This document shows, in pieces, positions 1 through 10,526 of a stretch of 35,043 bases of DNA; the stretch's first letter is position 1; each line of letters begins with the position of its first letter. Source of the stretch: Candolleomyces eurysporus (taxonomy: Eukaryota; Basidiomycota; Agaricomycetes; Agaricales; Psathyrellaceae). The DNA is taken from positions 1 to 35,043 of the forward strand of contig JANBPK010000801.1 in NCBI GenBank assembly GCA_027579435.1, in the 5' to 3' direction. A program made the translations under genes and the position numbers. The notes beneath the pieces were generated by a model that was given only the letters and a program-made list of their open reading frames with translations, had not been told where the DNA came from and ran no database searches.

Positions 1-457
1 CGTCGCTCAACAATCTTGGGAATGCACTCAAGGCTCTCTATGAGCACAATGGNNAAACACCAATGCCCTGAACGAGAGCATTTCGCATCATCGTGACGCG
101 CTTGCGCTCCTGCCAGCACCCCATCCAAACCGGTGGCGGTCACTTAGCAACCTTGCGAAAGCTCTCCTATTTCAGCACGAACATAATGGAGAAATTCGGG
201 TTCTCGATGAAGCGATAGACCTTTGTCGCGAGCTTCTTGTTCTCCATCCCTCTGGGCATCGATCTCGCGCTTTGTCTCTTCAAAAACTAGTAATGTGTTT
301 GAAAAAGCGTTTTGCGGTCACTGGAGATGAAGCGGACCGTGCAGATATTCAAGTTTTGCAACAAGAACTTGACGAAACTGAATCTGATGGGGAGGACGAT
401 GGATCAGGAATGGAAGATGATAGCTGGGAAGAGGACTCGGACGTGGACGGATTGTAA
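1..457 (+). CDS. NLR-A: 3' end of a NACHT-TPR NLR-like gene (cut by window start)
   Basis: Only the C-terminal part of an NLR-like receptor is in the window. It holds the last TPR-like repeats (SLNNLGNAL and HRDALALLPAP type motifs), the last degenerate repeat with the RRELLVLHPSGH pattern, and a strongly acidic tail ending in DSWEEDSDVDGL and TAA at 455-457. Sequence is nearly identical to 25808-26262 of NLR-C, so the missing upstream part is probably a NACHT domain as there. Two N calls near position 52 shift the frame against the NLR-C copy; since the copy reads through, an assembly error is likelier than a real lesion. In the family, TPR repeats act as the ligand-sensing half of a cytosolic receptor. 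Followed by the spacer and chitin synthase remnant that follow every NLR here. The family call is firm; whether the gene is functional cannot be judged from this fragment. Confidence 0.8.
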
Positions 458-1791
458 CTGTCTTATGATCCTGCTGCCAGGGACATTGGTGACTCGAACA
501 ACTTATGTGTAGACTGCCACTGCGGACACAGACAATTTCGCCATTCGCTTATTATTTATAACCCATGTAGCACAACAAATAACCTGTACAAGTATCCTAC
601 TTTATCTCATGGATTTTGCGGTTCAGCGGGGAGTACAAACAAGAGGAACGTGGATCTCCCGAGTGGAAGAGAAATACTTTATAGCTTACCAAGAAGTGCT
701 CTGCGCTAGGAGTGTCGGTCTGGGGTCAAGTTGGCATTGTGGACCATGAAAATTGACGTCGCAGTTGGATTCTCGTTACTAGCAGGTGGTACGGCCGGGC
801 ATACCGAAGCCGTTCTTCTGTCTGTATCCCTGCAGCCTCTCTGCGGTGGGTCACAATCACTTCATGCACTCCCCAAGCAATCGAAAGATCCCACCATTCT
901 CAGGATACATAGGTCGTCTAGCTTCTATGCCCCCTTCATAAATGATACATGCTTGGGTGTCCCAGCGGGTCGTGTGGGACTGGCGAGGATGGAAGATGAC
1001 ATCGGTTATGGGTTAGACAGAGGAAGCCATCACCAACGGTCAATTCCCAGCTCTCGAGTATCCTCCACTGTAGAGCCCACGATGGAAGCAAGTCGATCCG
1101 TGGTTTCGAAGAAATGGATTCTCATTAGGAGAGGCGGCAAAAACAGTGAGTCCGTAAAGGAGGGTGAGACGGGCGTTGGTTTGAGGCAGGGGTTGTGGTG
1201 GTAATGCGTTCCCAAGAGCCGCTCTCTAGACGTACAATCCACAATTCACAATCTCGTCAGTACATCATGGGGCTCGGAGCTCCTTCGACTCACCCTGTGC
1301 AGAGAATTTGAAAACCTACGTCAACCACGGTTCTTGCCGTACCGGACGAAAGAGGGCATTGGTAAAGGAAAGGCCTCAGAATAAGCGTCGAGAATCTCAG
1401 CCTTGGTTGAGCTGAGAGCGGTGTGCGAGGTGGATGATCACGAAGAGTTGAGTTGCTGAGCTCCCGACGTTCAACGGAGCCGGTGCCTTCGGTCGCAGGC
1501 CGCGTGACGTCACACGTGTCCTGATGAGTGGCACTGTTTTTGCCGGCAATCCTTAACTGTCAAACCCGCCAAATTTTGGGAAATTTTACGGCCATTGGTA
1601 TAGCTTCTTTCTCAAGGACTCCCAAATGTCCTAACTCGCGATCCTGTGCGTATGTTTTCTTTCTGGCGATAGGTGCATTGCAATGCAAATGTTTGTCACC
1701 TATACGCGATGACTCGTGACCTCAGGCGAACTCCGCTTGACGCTAATGAGTTTTCGCTCTCGAAACCCCCACCCCTGACTCTAGGACCCAC
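458..1791. repeat. Conserved NLR-chitin synthase spacer, copy A
   Basis: No gene is recognised in this 1.3-kb stretch. It is one of three copies of the same spacer (others 18449-20084 and 26263-27608), each between an NLR stop codon and a chitin synthase remnant. Open frames here are short and not conserved in frame between copies, so coding is unlikely, though an old decayed gene cannot be excluded. It should contain the NLR terminator and the chitin synthase 5' flank. Copy A is the uninterrupted (empty) version of the site where copy B carries a MITE. Confidence 0.7.
1505..1518. promoter_or_regulatory. CRE-like palindrome abutting an E-box
   Basis: TGACGTCA (1505-1512) is followed directly by CACGTG (1513-1518), about 280 bp before the chitin synthase remnant. 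TGACGTCA is the classical ATF/CREB bZIP site and CACGTG the classical bHLH E-box. Module C keeps the CRE but not the E-box; module B has a one-base variant. A functional role is inferred only. Confidence 0.35.
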
Positions 1792-3075
1792 ATGCCATCC
1801 AATACCAACAACACTCAGCTGAAAGCAGAAGCTGCACCCGACATACCATCCAGAGATCTGATCCAGCACGCTCCACGACGATACAAGCCGTTGAAGAAAT
1901 CAGAGTAACCGCGTTATCGGTCATAGTGGCCAAAAATTTCACCACTAATCGTTTGTTCCCTGGTCTCTAGGTCTTCCACGGAAATCTTGTCCTCGATTGT
2001 CTTGTTCCCCCAGAGCTGTTGGACCGGTGCCCTTCTCGTGATGCACACGAATTCACACACATGTGGTACTCTGCGGTCATCTGCGATCCCAACCACTTCA
2101 AAGACTCTCACTTCACCCTCTGCCAGATGCATTACGAACCTCCACGTCGGACGGAGCTATTGATCGGGATCACGATGAGTAACGAGGACGAGGAGCTCTT
2201 CAGCCAAACGATGTACGCCGCGATGACTCGGAAGAACATTCTCAACCTTACCAGGTGCCGTGGGAGTAGCAGCCGGGAAAAGAGTCATGGTCTGCATCGT
2301 TGGCGATGGCCGAAGCCCGATCCATCCAAGGACGTCGGATGTGCTTGCTACCATGGGCGTGTACAACGAGGATCTCGTCAAGACCCAGGTCAACAGCAAA
2401 AATGTGACGGCTCACATCTACAAGTATACGACGCCAAGTACGCAGAGCTCATCCCCACTTCTCTTTTTTGTTCTGATGGACTTGGGTTTTCTTGTAGTCC
2501 CTGCCGCTCGCTCAAGATTGAGGACGGAGATCAATGGTTCGTCCCTGTTCAAACCGTTTTCTGCTCAAAGGAAAAGACCTAAGGAAAACCAAACTCACAT
2601 CGATGGACTTTCAACGCCTTCGCTCGTATCCTCAATCCTTTTGTATGCGTCCTCCTCGATGTCGGTACCATTCCCGGATCTACCTCAATCTGCCAGTTAT
2701 GAAGTACCTATGCCCGCGGCTTCTGCAGAAAGCTGGGTATTCTCTGCGCGATGTTCTGCAGATTCCTCTACAGAACAACCCCAAGACCTGTAAAGGTCCT
2801 CTGCAAAAAACTCCCGTCATGACACAGAGGTGAGTTTTGTTTTCGTTAGGATGGGTGTTTTGACCGGTTGCTGACCTTTCCCTCGCTGCAGCACGACGGC
2901 GCTAGTGCCAACACCTCCTCAGCCGACGAACGCGTGAGTGTAAATTTTGCACATCCGACCTGTTTTATTGTTCATGCATGCCTAATATCATGTACTACTC
3001 CAGATCCTTAAAAGGGAGGTGGTTTCGAAACGGGGAGCTTATTGGACATTTCGCTGCGTCTTCAGTCGGCCTACG
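1792..3075 (+). pseudogene. Chitin synthase remnant A (family 1 chitin synthase)
   Basis: Translation recovers family 1 chitin synthase pieces in order: RRYKP, then after an intron VFHGNLVLDCLVPPELLDRC and EFTHMWYSAVICDPNHF, TELLIGITMSNEDEELFSQT (N-terminal domain plus start of the GT2 region), [43 protein letters not shown] and VSKRGAYWTF. In the family this membrane enzyme polymerises UDP-GlcNAc into chitin. The copy is dead: the frame breaks before the first intron, 14 nt are missing before KRVMVC, a segment of about 115 bp is missing after the position of LLDVGT, and similarity ends just after the KSAYA position, before the catalytic QRRRW region and all C-terminal membrane helices. Introns remain recognisable (for example donor near 2831, acceptor near 2891). 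Most similar to remnant C. The start is the ATG matching those of the other copies; the true N-terminus is probably longer. Confidence 0.85.
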
Positions 3076-3457
3076 CTATTTCAACCGCTTAATGAGTTGC
3101 TCAGACTTAGCAGTGATATATTTCCCTGCCAATTTGATCCATCTCTGCCCGGTTTGTATCAAGTGTTGGCTGTGATTTCGGTGAGATATAGCGAGAATCG
3201 AATCCGGCTCAGCCGTGAAGAGGAGGATCAGAGAATACGCTCTTACCACGAGAGACTAATTGAAGGATAAATATGCAGCCGGCTCGGACGGTGCGTTAGC
3301 GTCACATGAATCACGCCGTGACCGTAACGCCCAGTGCTCAAGATTCGATGGCCATGGGCAGGGCCATCGAATATGCAAGGATGCAACGAGCATGGTAAAT
3401 AAGCACATAAATTATCCGAGTCGGTCAGTAGAGTACCAGAAATACACAGTTCAGAAA
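3076..3457. other. Stretch without a recognised gene, between chitin synthase remnant A and the ABC transporter 3' end
   Basis: A plus-strand frame stays open from the chitin synthase remnant to TAA near 3268, with a charged end (SREEEDQRIRSYHERLIEG). A similar but frame-broken version follows remnant B up to about 21724, so this is part of the repeated unit. I do not recognise it as a protein. The remaining 190 bp form the 3' flank of the minus-strand ABC gene and match 29244-29335. Confidence 0.4.
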
Positions 3458-6400
3458 TCAAGCCGTCGAGGAGCTTCCCTTCTTCTCCACGACTTCATAG
3501 AAATGATCCTTATCTCCACTCTCATCGACCAACGCCTTGAAGAAGCCTTTTTCCTTTGCCAGCAATTCCTTAGGTGATGCGAATTCAACCTGAAAAATAG
3601 CTCGAGTCAGATGTAAGTCTACGATAGCGGACATGCTTTCGCTTACAATATTACCAGCATCCAATACCATCTACAAGATGAGTTTTCATCAGCTTGGAAC
3701 TGGTATAAGATGAGATGGTTTCGGAGACTCACGATTCTGTCGGCGTCCATGATGGTTTGCAAACGATGAGCGATAGTCAACACAGTCACATCGGATCCAA
3801 GCTCTCGTCGAAGGGTATTTTGAATGATTGCATCTGTTTCGTGATCTAGAGACATACACCGTCAGAAAGTGCCTACAATGCTGTGAAAACTCAACACCAA
3901 CCTATTGCAGAGGTAGCTGAGAAACGGCGAATCAGTCCATGAAATATCGAAGCTTGAAACGGACACGAACCTTCATCAAGGATCAATAACTTAGTGGACC
4001 TAACAATGGCTCGCGCAAGGGCGATGATCTGGCGTTGTCCAGCCGAAACATTAGTCCCCCCGCTTGCGATTGTGGTCTCAAGACTGAGACGGCCTTCATC
4101 CGAGTCGCCTTGGGAAGCATATAATCCGGATGACTTCAGCGCGGCGTTGAGGGTGGCGTCATCGTACTCTTCGAAAGGATCCAAGTTGTACCGCAGAGAG
4201 CCTGTAAAATTGATTCAGCAATTACTTCCTCGCCAGTTAGGTGTCACTGACCGCTCAAAAGTTCAGGCTGAGAAAACAGTCAGCAATAAGTACATGAACG
4301 GAGTGGTGTGTACATACCGATTGAGGAATAATAGTGATATGCGAACGAAGGGCGTCGAGATTGATCTTATTCGTTGCTAACCCATCGAAGTAAACTGTGC
4401 CCTCGGTGATGATCCCGCGCAGCAACGCCAGCGTGAGGGTGCTCTATTCTCGTCAAATCCCAGTCAAGCCTGCAAGCTACTCCGAGTCAAACCACATACC
4501 TTTCCGCTGCCCGTGCGTCCGACAACACCAATTCGCTCGCCTGCATGGATATCGAAGGTCAAGTCGTGGAGCACAGCAGGTCCAGCCTATGCATGGATCG
4601 ATTATAAGGGTTGTCCAATGCAGAACATAGGTAAAAACAAACCTTAGAATACCGTGCAGTGAGATTCTCAACCCGTAGGTCACCACTGGTAGGCCAAGAA
4701 GCAGGAGGTTTCCCGCTCTCTGTCGGCTTCGGCTCTTGCTCGATCTCGAGGTAAGCAGCGATCCTCTCCATGCTGTACCGATTCGACAGTCACAGATCGA
4801 TTATTTGAGTCAACCCTTCAAAGGCGGGGGTGAAAGACATACCTGTTGGCCTCCATTTGGAAAACATAGACATCTTGAACCATATAGAGGATAGCCAGAG
4901 TAAACTCGACTGCACGGTTCAAAGAGAAACCGACATTCGCAGCACTGACCGTGCTCGCATAAGTCAAGTACGCAGCCAAAGATGCTGTGAAAATGGCCCC
5001 AAGAGAATCTATACGGATCCCAATCCATCTGTTGAGATCGTAATTCAATCGTAACATCCTGATGTAATGGTCAATTCTACGTCTGGACTCGGTCTTGAAA
5101 ACATCTTGCGCTCCGTACGCCCGGATCGAAACTGTAAGTGCGACAGAAGGTAAGGGGGTAGCGCAATGGATTAAGGGAGAGAACTTACCTAAACCTGCCA
5201 TGGCTGCGCTGAAGTGCGAAATCATAGGTGACTTGGCGTTGCTATCAGCGCGACGAAAATCGGTCAAGAAAAGCACACTTCCAAACGAACTGGATGACTC
5301 ACCTGAGTTCTCGTTTCACCGAGAGTTGCGCTTTCAAATACCGGCCACCAATCAAAATACCAAGTCCAGCGACGACCAAACCAGGCAGCGCGAAAATTGG
5401 GACAAAGAGAACGGCAGAGGTCAAGCTGATGGTGACCATACAGATCACACTAACGACTCCATTGCCATAGCTAACCAAACTCGAATCCAATGCCTGTATA
5501 TCCTGCGTGAAGCGGGTGATAACTCTGGATATTGGCGTTTCATCAAACCACCTACGTGGAATGTGGACAACTGGTTTTCAGATGTGAGTAAGGATCACGC
5601 ACCTCAAAGTGGCACCAAGAATCGCTTCAGTGAGCGATTTGTGAATGGTCCTCGACGCTCTCACGCTTCCTAGTGTAAACCAGATGTTCTTACTAGCGTG
5701 AATCGCAATGTAGATAAAAGTCAGGCCAATGTAGATCCCAAGGTACCTACAGAGGCGAACGAGGTCAACGATTCAAACCTACACACAAGGGATTATGAGA
5801 CTTACTTGGCGACGGAGACTTCCTCCGGGCGATGATTCTCATACTGTGAACTCCAATACCCCAAAAACCAAAGGTTAAAGCTGCCCATGACATTCCCTAG
5901 GACGTGCCCTCCAATCCAAAGCGTGAAGAAGAGTACGACATGCTGTCCACCTAGACCTTTCAAGAGCAGCTTGAGCGCCTTCCAGCTGACATTGCCATGT
6001 CGAACCTCTTCAGCAACGATCAACTTGCCGCTTGCTTTCTTTTCCTTCTCTGTGGGCTCGTCGATCAGCAGATCGTCCTTGGCAATGGCAAGTTTGTCCC
6101 TTTCGTATTCAGTCTGAAGGGTTGGCTCAGCCTGAAGTACTTTGGAGATGTCTCGGCCATGGCCAGTGACAACCCCGATAGAGCTGACAGTGACAATGTA
6201 GTCCGTGACGGGGTAAGCCAGAGCAACGTTATGTGTCTGTCATAATTAATCCACTGAGAATCAGATGGGAAAGAAAACAGTACACACGACAAGAAGAACA
6301 GTTCTGCCTTTGACTAGATCTCCTTTCAGACATTTGTTGACAACCCATTTTGCGCTGCGTGGCCATCGCTCAGAAAAGGGGCATCACAAGCAAAATGAAA

Positions 6401-9400
6401 CGCATACGTGTGAACATCCAAGGCGGCCAGCACGTCGTCGAGAAGGATGGTTTGGGCATTTGAGTAGATTGCTCGTGCCAGCGTCAGACGCGCCTAGTTA
6501 CTCCAAGTGAAATACTGATCCAGTCTGGAAACATACACAGATCGTACCTTCTGACCACCACTGTTATGAGTTATGTTTAGTCGAAGCGTTTACTCTGGTG
6601 CTACAAGAGCTCACCTCAGCGTCAACCCGCGTTCTCCAACCTCAGTCGCATCCCCAGCCTCGAACAGCTCAAGGTCAGGTTCCAGAGCGCACTGATACAA
6701 AACTGATTCACGCCAATATCAGCACCTGACCGACGATAATGACTTTGCAAACCTACCCTTCTTGTATCGCTCTTCATCATATGGAGAATAGAACAGAATA
6801 TTCTCCCGAATGGTTTCGTTCTGAACCCACGATTCCTGCACCGCGAATGCAACGCCTCCAGCGCGTGGGAGGTTGAACGATGAGTCGGGTTTGCTCGGGG
6901 TGAAGTGCATCTCGCCTATCGGATACATATTCAGATCGCACATCAGGGGAATCCAGAAGGAACGTACCGAGCAAGGCCATGAGCAACGACGTCTTTCCAG
7001 ACCCACTGATAGGACAGAAACACAATTTTTTCAACACGTGCCAAATTATCCTTAGAGCCAAGGCACGCACGTAGGTCCGACAATGAGGTTAATCTTGCCC
7101 TCCATAAATCGCAGCTCCCCAGGAACAGTCAACTTGAAAGTCGAAGATGGCGTAGATTCACCATTTGTTTTGGGGGTCCAGGTAAAGCTGGCATTTCGGA
7201 GGTAGAAGCCGTCATCAACAAGCTGAGGCCGAACAAGTGCAGGAGAGTTTTCGGTGAGTTGGTAGGAATCCAGGAAATCCATTTCCTTGAAGAAGCTGTT
7301 GATTCGATCGAAGGAGACCCTGGCTGGATAAAGCAGTGCATCAGAGATTGCGACACGAAGAGCGCAAGCAAGGGTAGATAGATACCGCGAACGACTGATC
7401 CCAGGATCATGTTAGCCCGTAGCATCTCGTCTCGCAAGTTCCCAAAGATAATCATGCTTGAGAAGATCCTGGAAGCTGTGAGATCTATCTTCATAATCAA
7501 AGCGGCCACCGCATAAGTGGCGAGCATGATGATAGTCGGGATTAAATGGCTAGTATTGAGATTAAGAATATGGAACTCTCAAGGCACTCGGAGACGACTT
7601 ACTTGACGTGCAGGATGAACAAGTGGAGCAGCTAATACCCCACCAGATTCAGGTATTTTGACGAGAACGTAAGAAGTAGGTACTCACCTTCCACTTCCAG
7701 ACCAACTTCAACTCCTCGTCTCGTCGCTTGTCGGCCTTCTCTTGGATGTTTTTCTCCCAACCGAACAGCTTGATGGTCCTCAAAACACCCATTGCTACAC
7801 CGTGTATACGATAAGTAAACTAACTAACACCATGCCGCACGAAGAGTCTTACCTTCTGTCAACGTCTGTATACGGTTGTCTGTCTATCGAGCATAGGTCA
7901 GAGGGCTGAGTGGGGACAAAAGGTAACCTTAACAAACCTTCTCCATCTTTTCACGCTGGATGCCCTGTAGCAGACCTGTCATGTAGCCAGGTACGGGCAG
8001 CAACGCAACCAGTAACGCCAACCCGACAAAAGCGCTTGAGACGATCCAATTAGTAAGAAGCAGTACTGGGGAAATCAAAGGAAGAAAGAGTAGACTGACC
8101 TCCACCCGAGGATGAGATAAAGAAAAACGGAGGAGAAGATCATTTGTATAGGGAGACACCAAACTAGACGTAAATCGTTAACATAAACTTGAATAGGAAT
8201 TTTAAGAAAACGCCGGCACTCACAAAGCATAATGATAACTTTAGCCTGGTTGATACTCTCCAAATCAGACGTAACCATATTATTGAGCTTTCCTAGAAAA
8301 TTCTTCTTCTTCTTGTCCTCATCTTGGTCCTTCTCAGAGCCTTCATTCACAACCCGAAGTCGAAGACCATAATCAAAGATGAGTTGAGTCAAGATGGATT
8401 CCATTCCAACGATAGTACGGTTCATCCTTGCGACATAATAGTGGTATCCCATGGAGCCAAGGATGGGCACGAAGAAAAGACAGACGATCCAGAACCAAGG
8501 CCGAACGGTGGTTTTGTCAGTTCGACCCGACTCGAGAAGGCTTATGGGAATTCTTGAGCAATGTTTGGGGCGATGGAAGAGGTAGAAGAGCTTACACCAA
8601 CAGCCGGTTGATTGCCACAGGCGCCGCGAATTGGCTAAGTGTATAGACTGTCACAGAGAGAACACAGACAAAGTAGTCGTATGCTGGGCAAAANTCAAGG
8701 ATCATGAGTAGGAAGGGCTGATACGACAACTGGATGGATTTACCAAACAGTCGTAGGAGGTTCAAGCCAATATGGCGCCCTTTTCGAAAATTGGCGGGAT
8801 CTACCTTCTGCAGTGGGGTCAGGTTTAAAGTGAAAGGGCGGGTGCGATCCAAGACGAACAGAAAGCGAATATTTGGCAAGGTTCTCTGCCTGGTTATAGT
8901 CTGCGATCGGGGGNCATCTCGGCTGGGGTGAGGTGCGGCAGTTTGTTCGCGATACTGATGGTTGGACTGAGGTAGCTGTAAATACCGCAAGAAAGGACAG
9001 AAGCCGTCTGCTCAGGGTACGGCTGCTCCGCAGGGTGCTGAGCCATCTAGGTCAATTGGTGTTGCTGTCAAAAAACAAAGTACACGATACCTCGGGGTCC
9101 ACTGGTCGGTAGATGCTGGGAATGCAGACCGGAACGACCAAAGCCGTCAAGAACAAAGCACCAATCTTCGCCCAAAGCAACCAGCCTTCCGCATCATCCA
9201 AAGGTTCATTCGAAAAAGTTGCAAGCGGCCACACATCACGGTAAGCGTAGACTGCCAGTTCAGAGAATAGAATCAGCGTGCTGTGGCAGCTTGTCCAGCG
9301 CCAGCTTGGTGTCGAGATAGACAAAAGCGAAAGGACGAAGGCCCAGGCCTGAATATCAAAGCATTAGCGTAGCCCGACCTCTGATTCGCTCCAAACTCAC

Positions 9401-9970
9401 ATTTGACAGCAGCAAGAACTTGGACGTGTATTGTTCAAACACCGTGCCTTCATTGGTGAGGGCCTTCAGGACAGAAGGTACTGAAAGTCCCACCAACGCT
9501 GTGCACCCCAACACCCTTGCAAACTTCCACAGGCATCGTTCGATTCCTCCGCTTCCAGCAATCACACCCCATTCCTTTTCCACCCCGTTGGACCCGTCTT
9601 GGTCCTGTTCCTGGTCTTGTCTCTCTTGTTTTGAAGCAAAGTGCGAGCTGACACGCGAGATGAGGTAGCCAACTGAGAGCAGAGCAAGCGCAGCTGGTAT
9701 CGAAAAGAAGCACTGGCTACTGTAAAGCTGGTCAGGACTCACAATACGTCTTTGGTAGTGACACTCACTCCAAGGTTTGTCCCAGACCGCTCAAAAGCAA
9801 GCCGGTACTGTAAGACTTCCCGCTAGTAATAATATTGATACAACGTTCAGCGTCTTCGTGTGCCTCCGATACACCACTCACTCTACTCCGACCTGCCAGT
9901 TGTGGAAGGGTGTTTGTGTTTGGTCATCTGCAAACGATTTGTTCAGCCAGCGTGATACCGGTACTTCCAT
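3458..9970 (-). CDS. ABCC-type (MRP/YCF1-like) ABC transporter 1, multi-exon
   Basis: Full-length ABC exporter of the C family, which moves conjugates, drugs or metabolites across the plasma or vacuolar membrane using ATP. The start is the ATG at 9970 (MEVPVSRWLNKSF); exon 1 is 9882-9970, exon 2 9769-9822, exon 3 9401-9719, exon 4 9091-9348, all with matching phases. Order: TMD0-like hydrophobic N-terminus; TMD1 (EQTASVLS to FAAPVAINRL); NBD1 with split Walker A GPT/SGSGKT, Q-loop FAVQESW, signature LSGGQ, Walker B TILLDDVLAALD, H-loop VLLVTHN; TMD2 (about 4.8-6.0 kb, RVITRFTQDIQALD); NBD2 with Walker A GRTGSGK/ST, signature VSAGQRQ, Walker B LLILDE and H-loop LTIAHR. It ends VEKKGSSSTA with the stop at 3458-3460. 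Many 50-60 nt introns, including three that isolate microexons. No disabling lesion was seen in the parts followed, but not every exon boundary was fixed. Substrate unknown. Confidence 0.85.
3647..3670 (-). other. 24-nt microexon of ABC transporter 1 (MVLDAGNI)
   Basis: On the minus strand, acceptor TTGTAG precedes and donor GTAAGC follows a 24-nt phase-0 exon encoding MVLDAGNI. It joins HRLQTIMDADRI upstream to VEFASPKELL downstream, restoring the canonical end of NBD2. It is conserved in ABC copy 2 at about 29522-29545. Confidence 0.8.
3902..3916 (-). other. 15-nt microexon of ABC transporter 1 (ATSAI after Walker B)
   Basis: On the minus strand, intron ends TCTCAG and the next donor GTTGGT bracket 15 nt. 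Spliced, they give LDE-ATSAI-DHETD, the expected D-loop sequence right after Walker B of NBD2. Phases agree on both sides (phase 1 in and out). Confidence 0.8.
6548..6560 (-). other. 13-nt microexon of ABC transporter 1 carrying the ABC signature
   Basis: Two 54-nt introns (6561-6614 and 6494-6547) flank TGGTGGTCAGAAG. Splicing gives ...GLTL-SGGQK-ARLTLARA, so the core of the LSGGQ signature of NBD1 rests on a 13-nt exon. Phase is 2 in and 0 out, both consistent. Confidence 0.85.
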
Positions 9971-10235
9971 GGCTTTGTCGCGACGCCTTCACCGCGTCGA
10001 GTTGGCTGTTATCTGCGTGGAGGGTTTTNCGCTCCAATCGCAACGTCGTTGAGCAGGGATAGTGGAGCTTCAGTTATACGTCCCGAGTGTTGGAATATAA
10101 ATCGTGTATGTGATTGATGAAAAGCTTGTGCTTCTGTACGTATGTCAGAATAAAGGGAGCAAACGACGCTTCCAAGCTTCCACCGCATTATGTACGATGA
10201 TACGTCGCGTGCCTAAAATTAGAAAGCCCCTACCC

Positions 10236-10526
10236 AACCGAGAGCAGAGCAAGCACAGTTGGTATCAAAAAGAAGCACTGGCTTCTGTAAAGCTGGTCAG
10301 GACTCACAGGACGTCGTGGTTACTAGGGACACTCACTTCAAGCTTTCACCCAGGCGGTCTAAAATCAAGCCAGTGCTGTGTTGAAACTGCTCGCTACAGG
10401 GAGCTCAGCGTCGGGCCGTGCCTCTCCGATACACCACTCACTCTACTTCGACTTGCCAGTTGTCGTGTAGGGGTGTTTGACATCTACAAACGATTCATTC
10501 AGCCAGAAAGATGTAGGCTCGTCCAT
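10236..10526 (-). pseudogene. Stub of a second ABC transporter 5' end (exons 1-3 only)
   Basis: A 290-bp piece repeats the 5' end of the ABC gene just upstream of ABC transporter 1 and on the same strand: ATG at 10526 reading MDEPTSFWLNESF, the intron 1 donor, exon 2 (TGLILD) and the first part of exon 3, ending abruptly at about 10236. One base is missing in exon 1 (after SFVD) relative to ABC copy 2, which breaks the frame. Its start sequence matches ABC copy 2 (MDEPTSFWL) better than ABC transporter 1 (MEVPVSRWL). It has no nucleotide-binding domain and cannot be functional. Confidence 0.75.

Noticed and set aside
731..1204. 157-aa plus-strand protein in spacer A
   Set aside because: The frame is not kept in spacer copies B and C, composition is not protein-like over its length, and no family is recognised.
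2019..2582. Argonaute or other nucleic-acid enzyme for the repeated 160-190 aa frames
   Set aside because: The segments line up in order with family 1 chitin synthase ([50 protein letters not shown]), which explains all three copies.
5095..5673. 192-aa plus-strand frame across the ABC transporter
   Set aside because: It lies opposite TMD2 exons and introns of a well-supported minus-strand gene.
9356..9742. ABC transporter start at 9742
   Set aside because: That codon is GTG inside an intron; two upstream exons from the ATG at 9970 join in phase, and the same arrangement exists at 32421.
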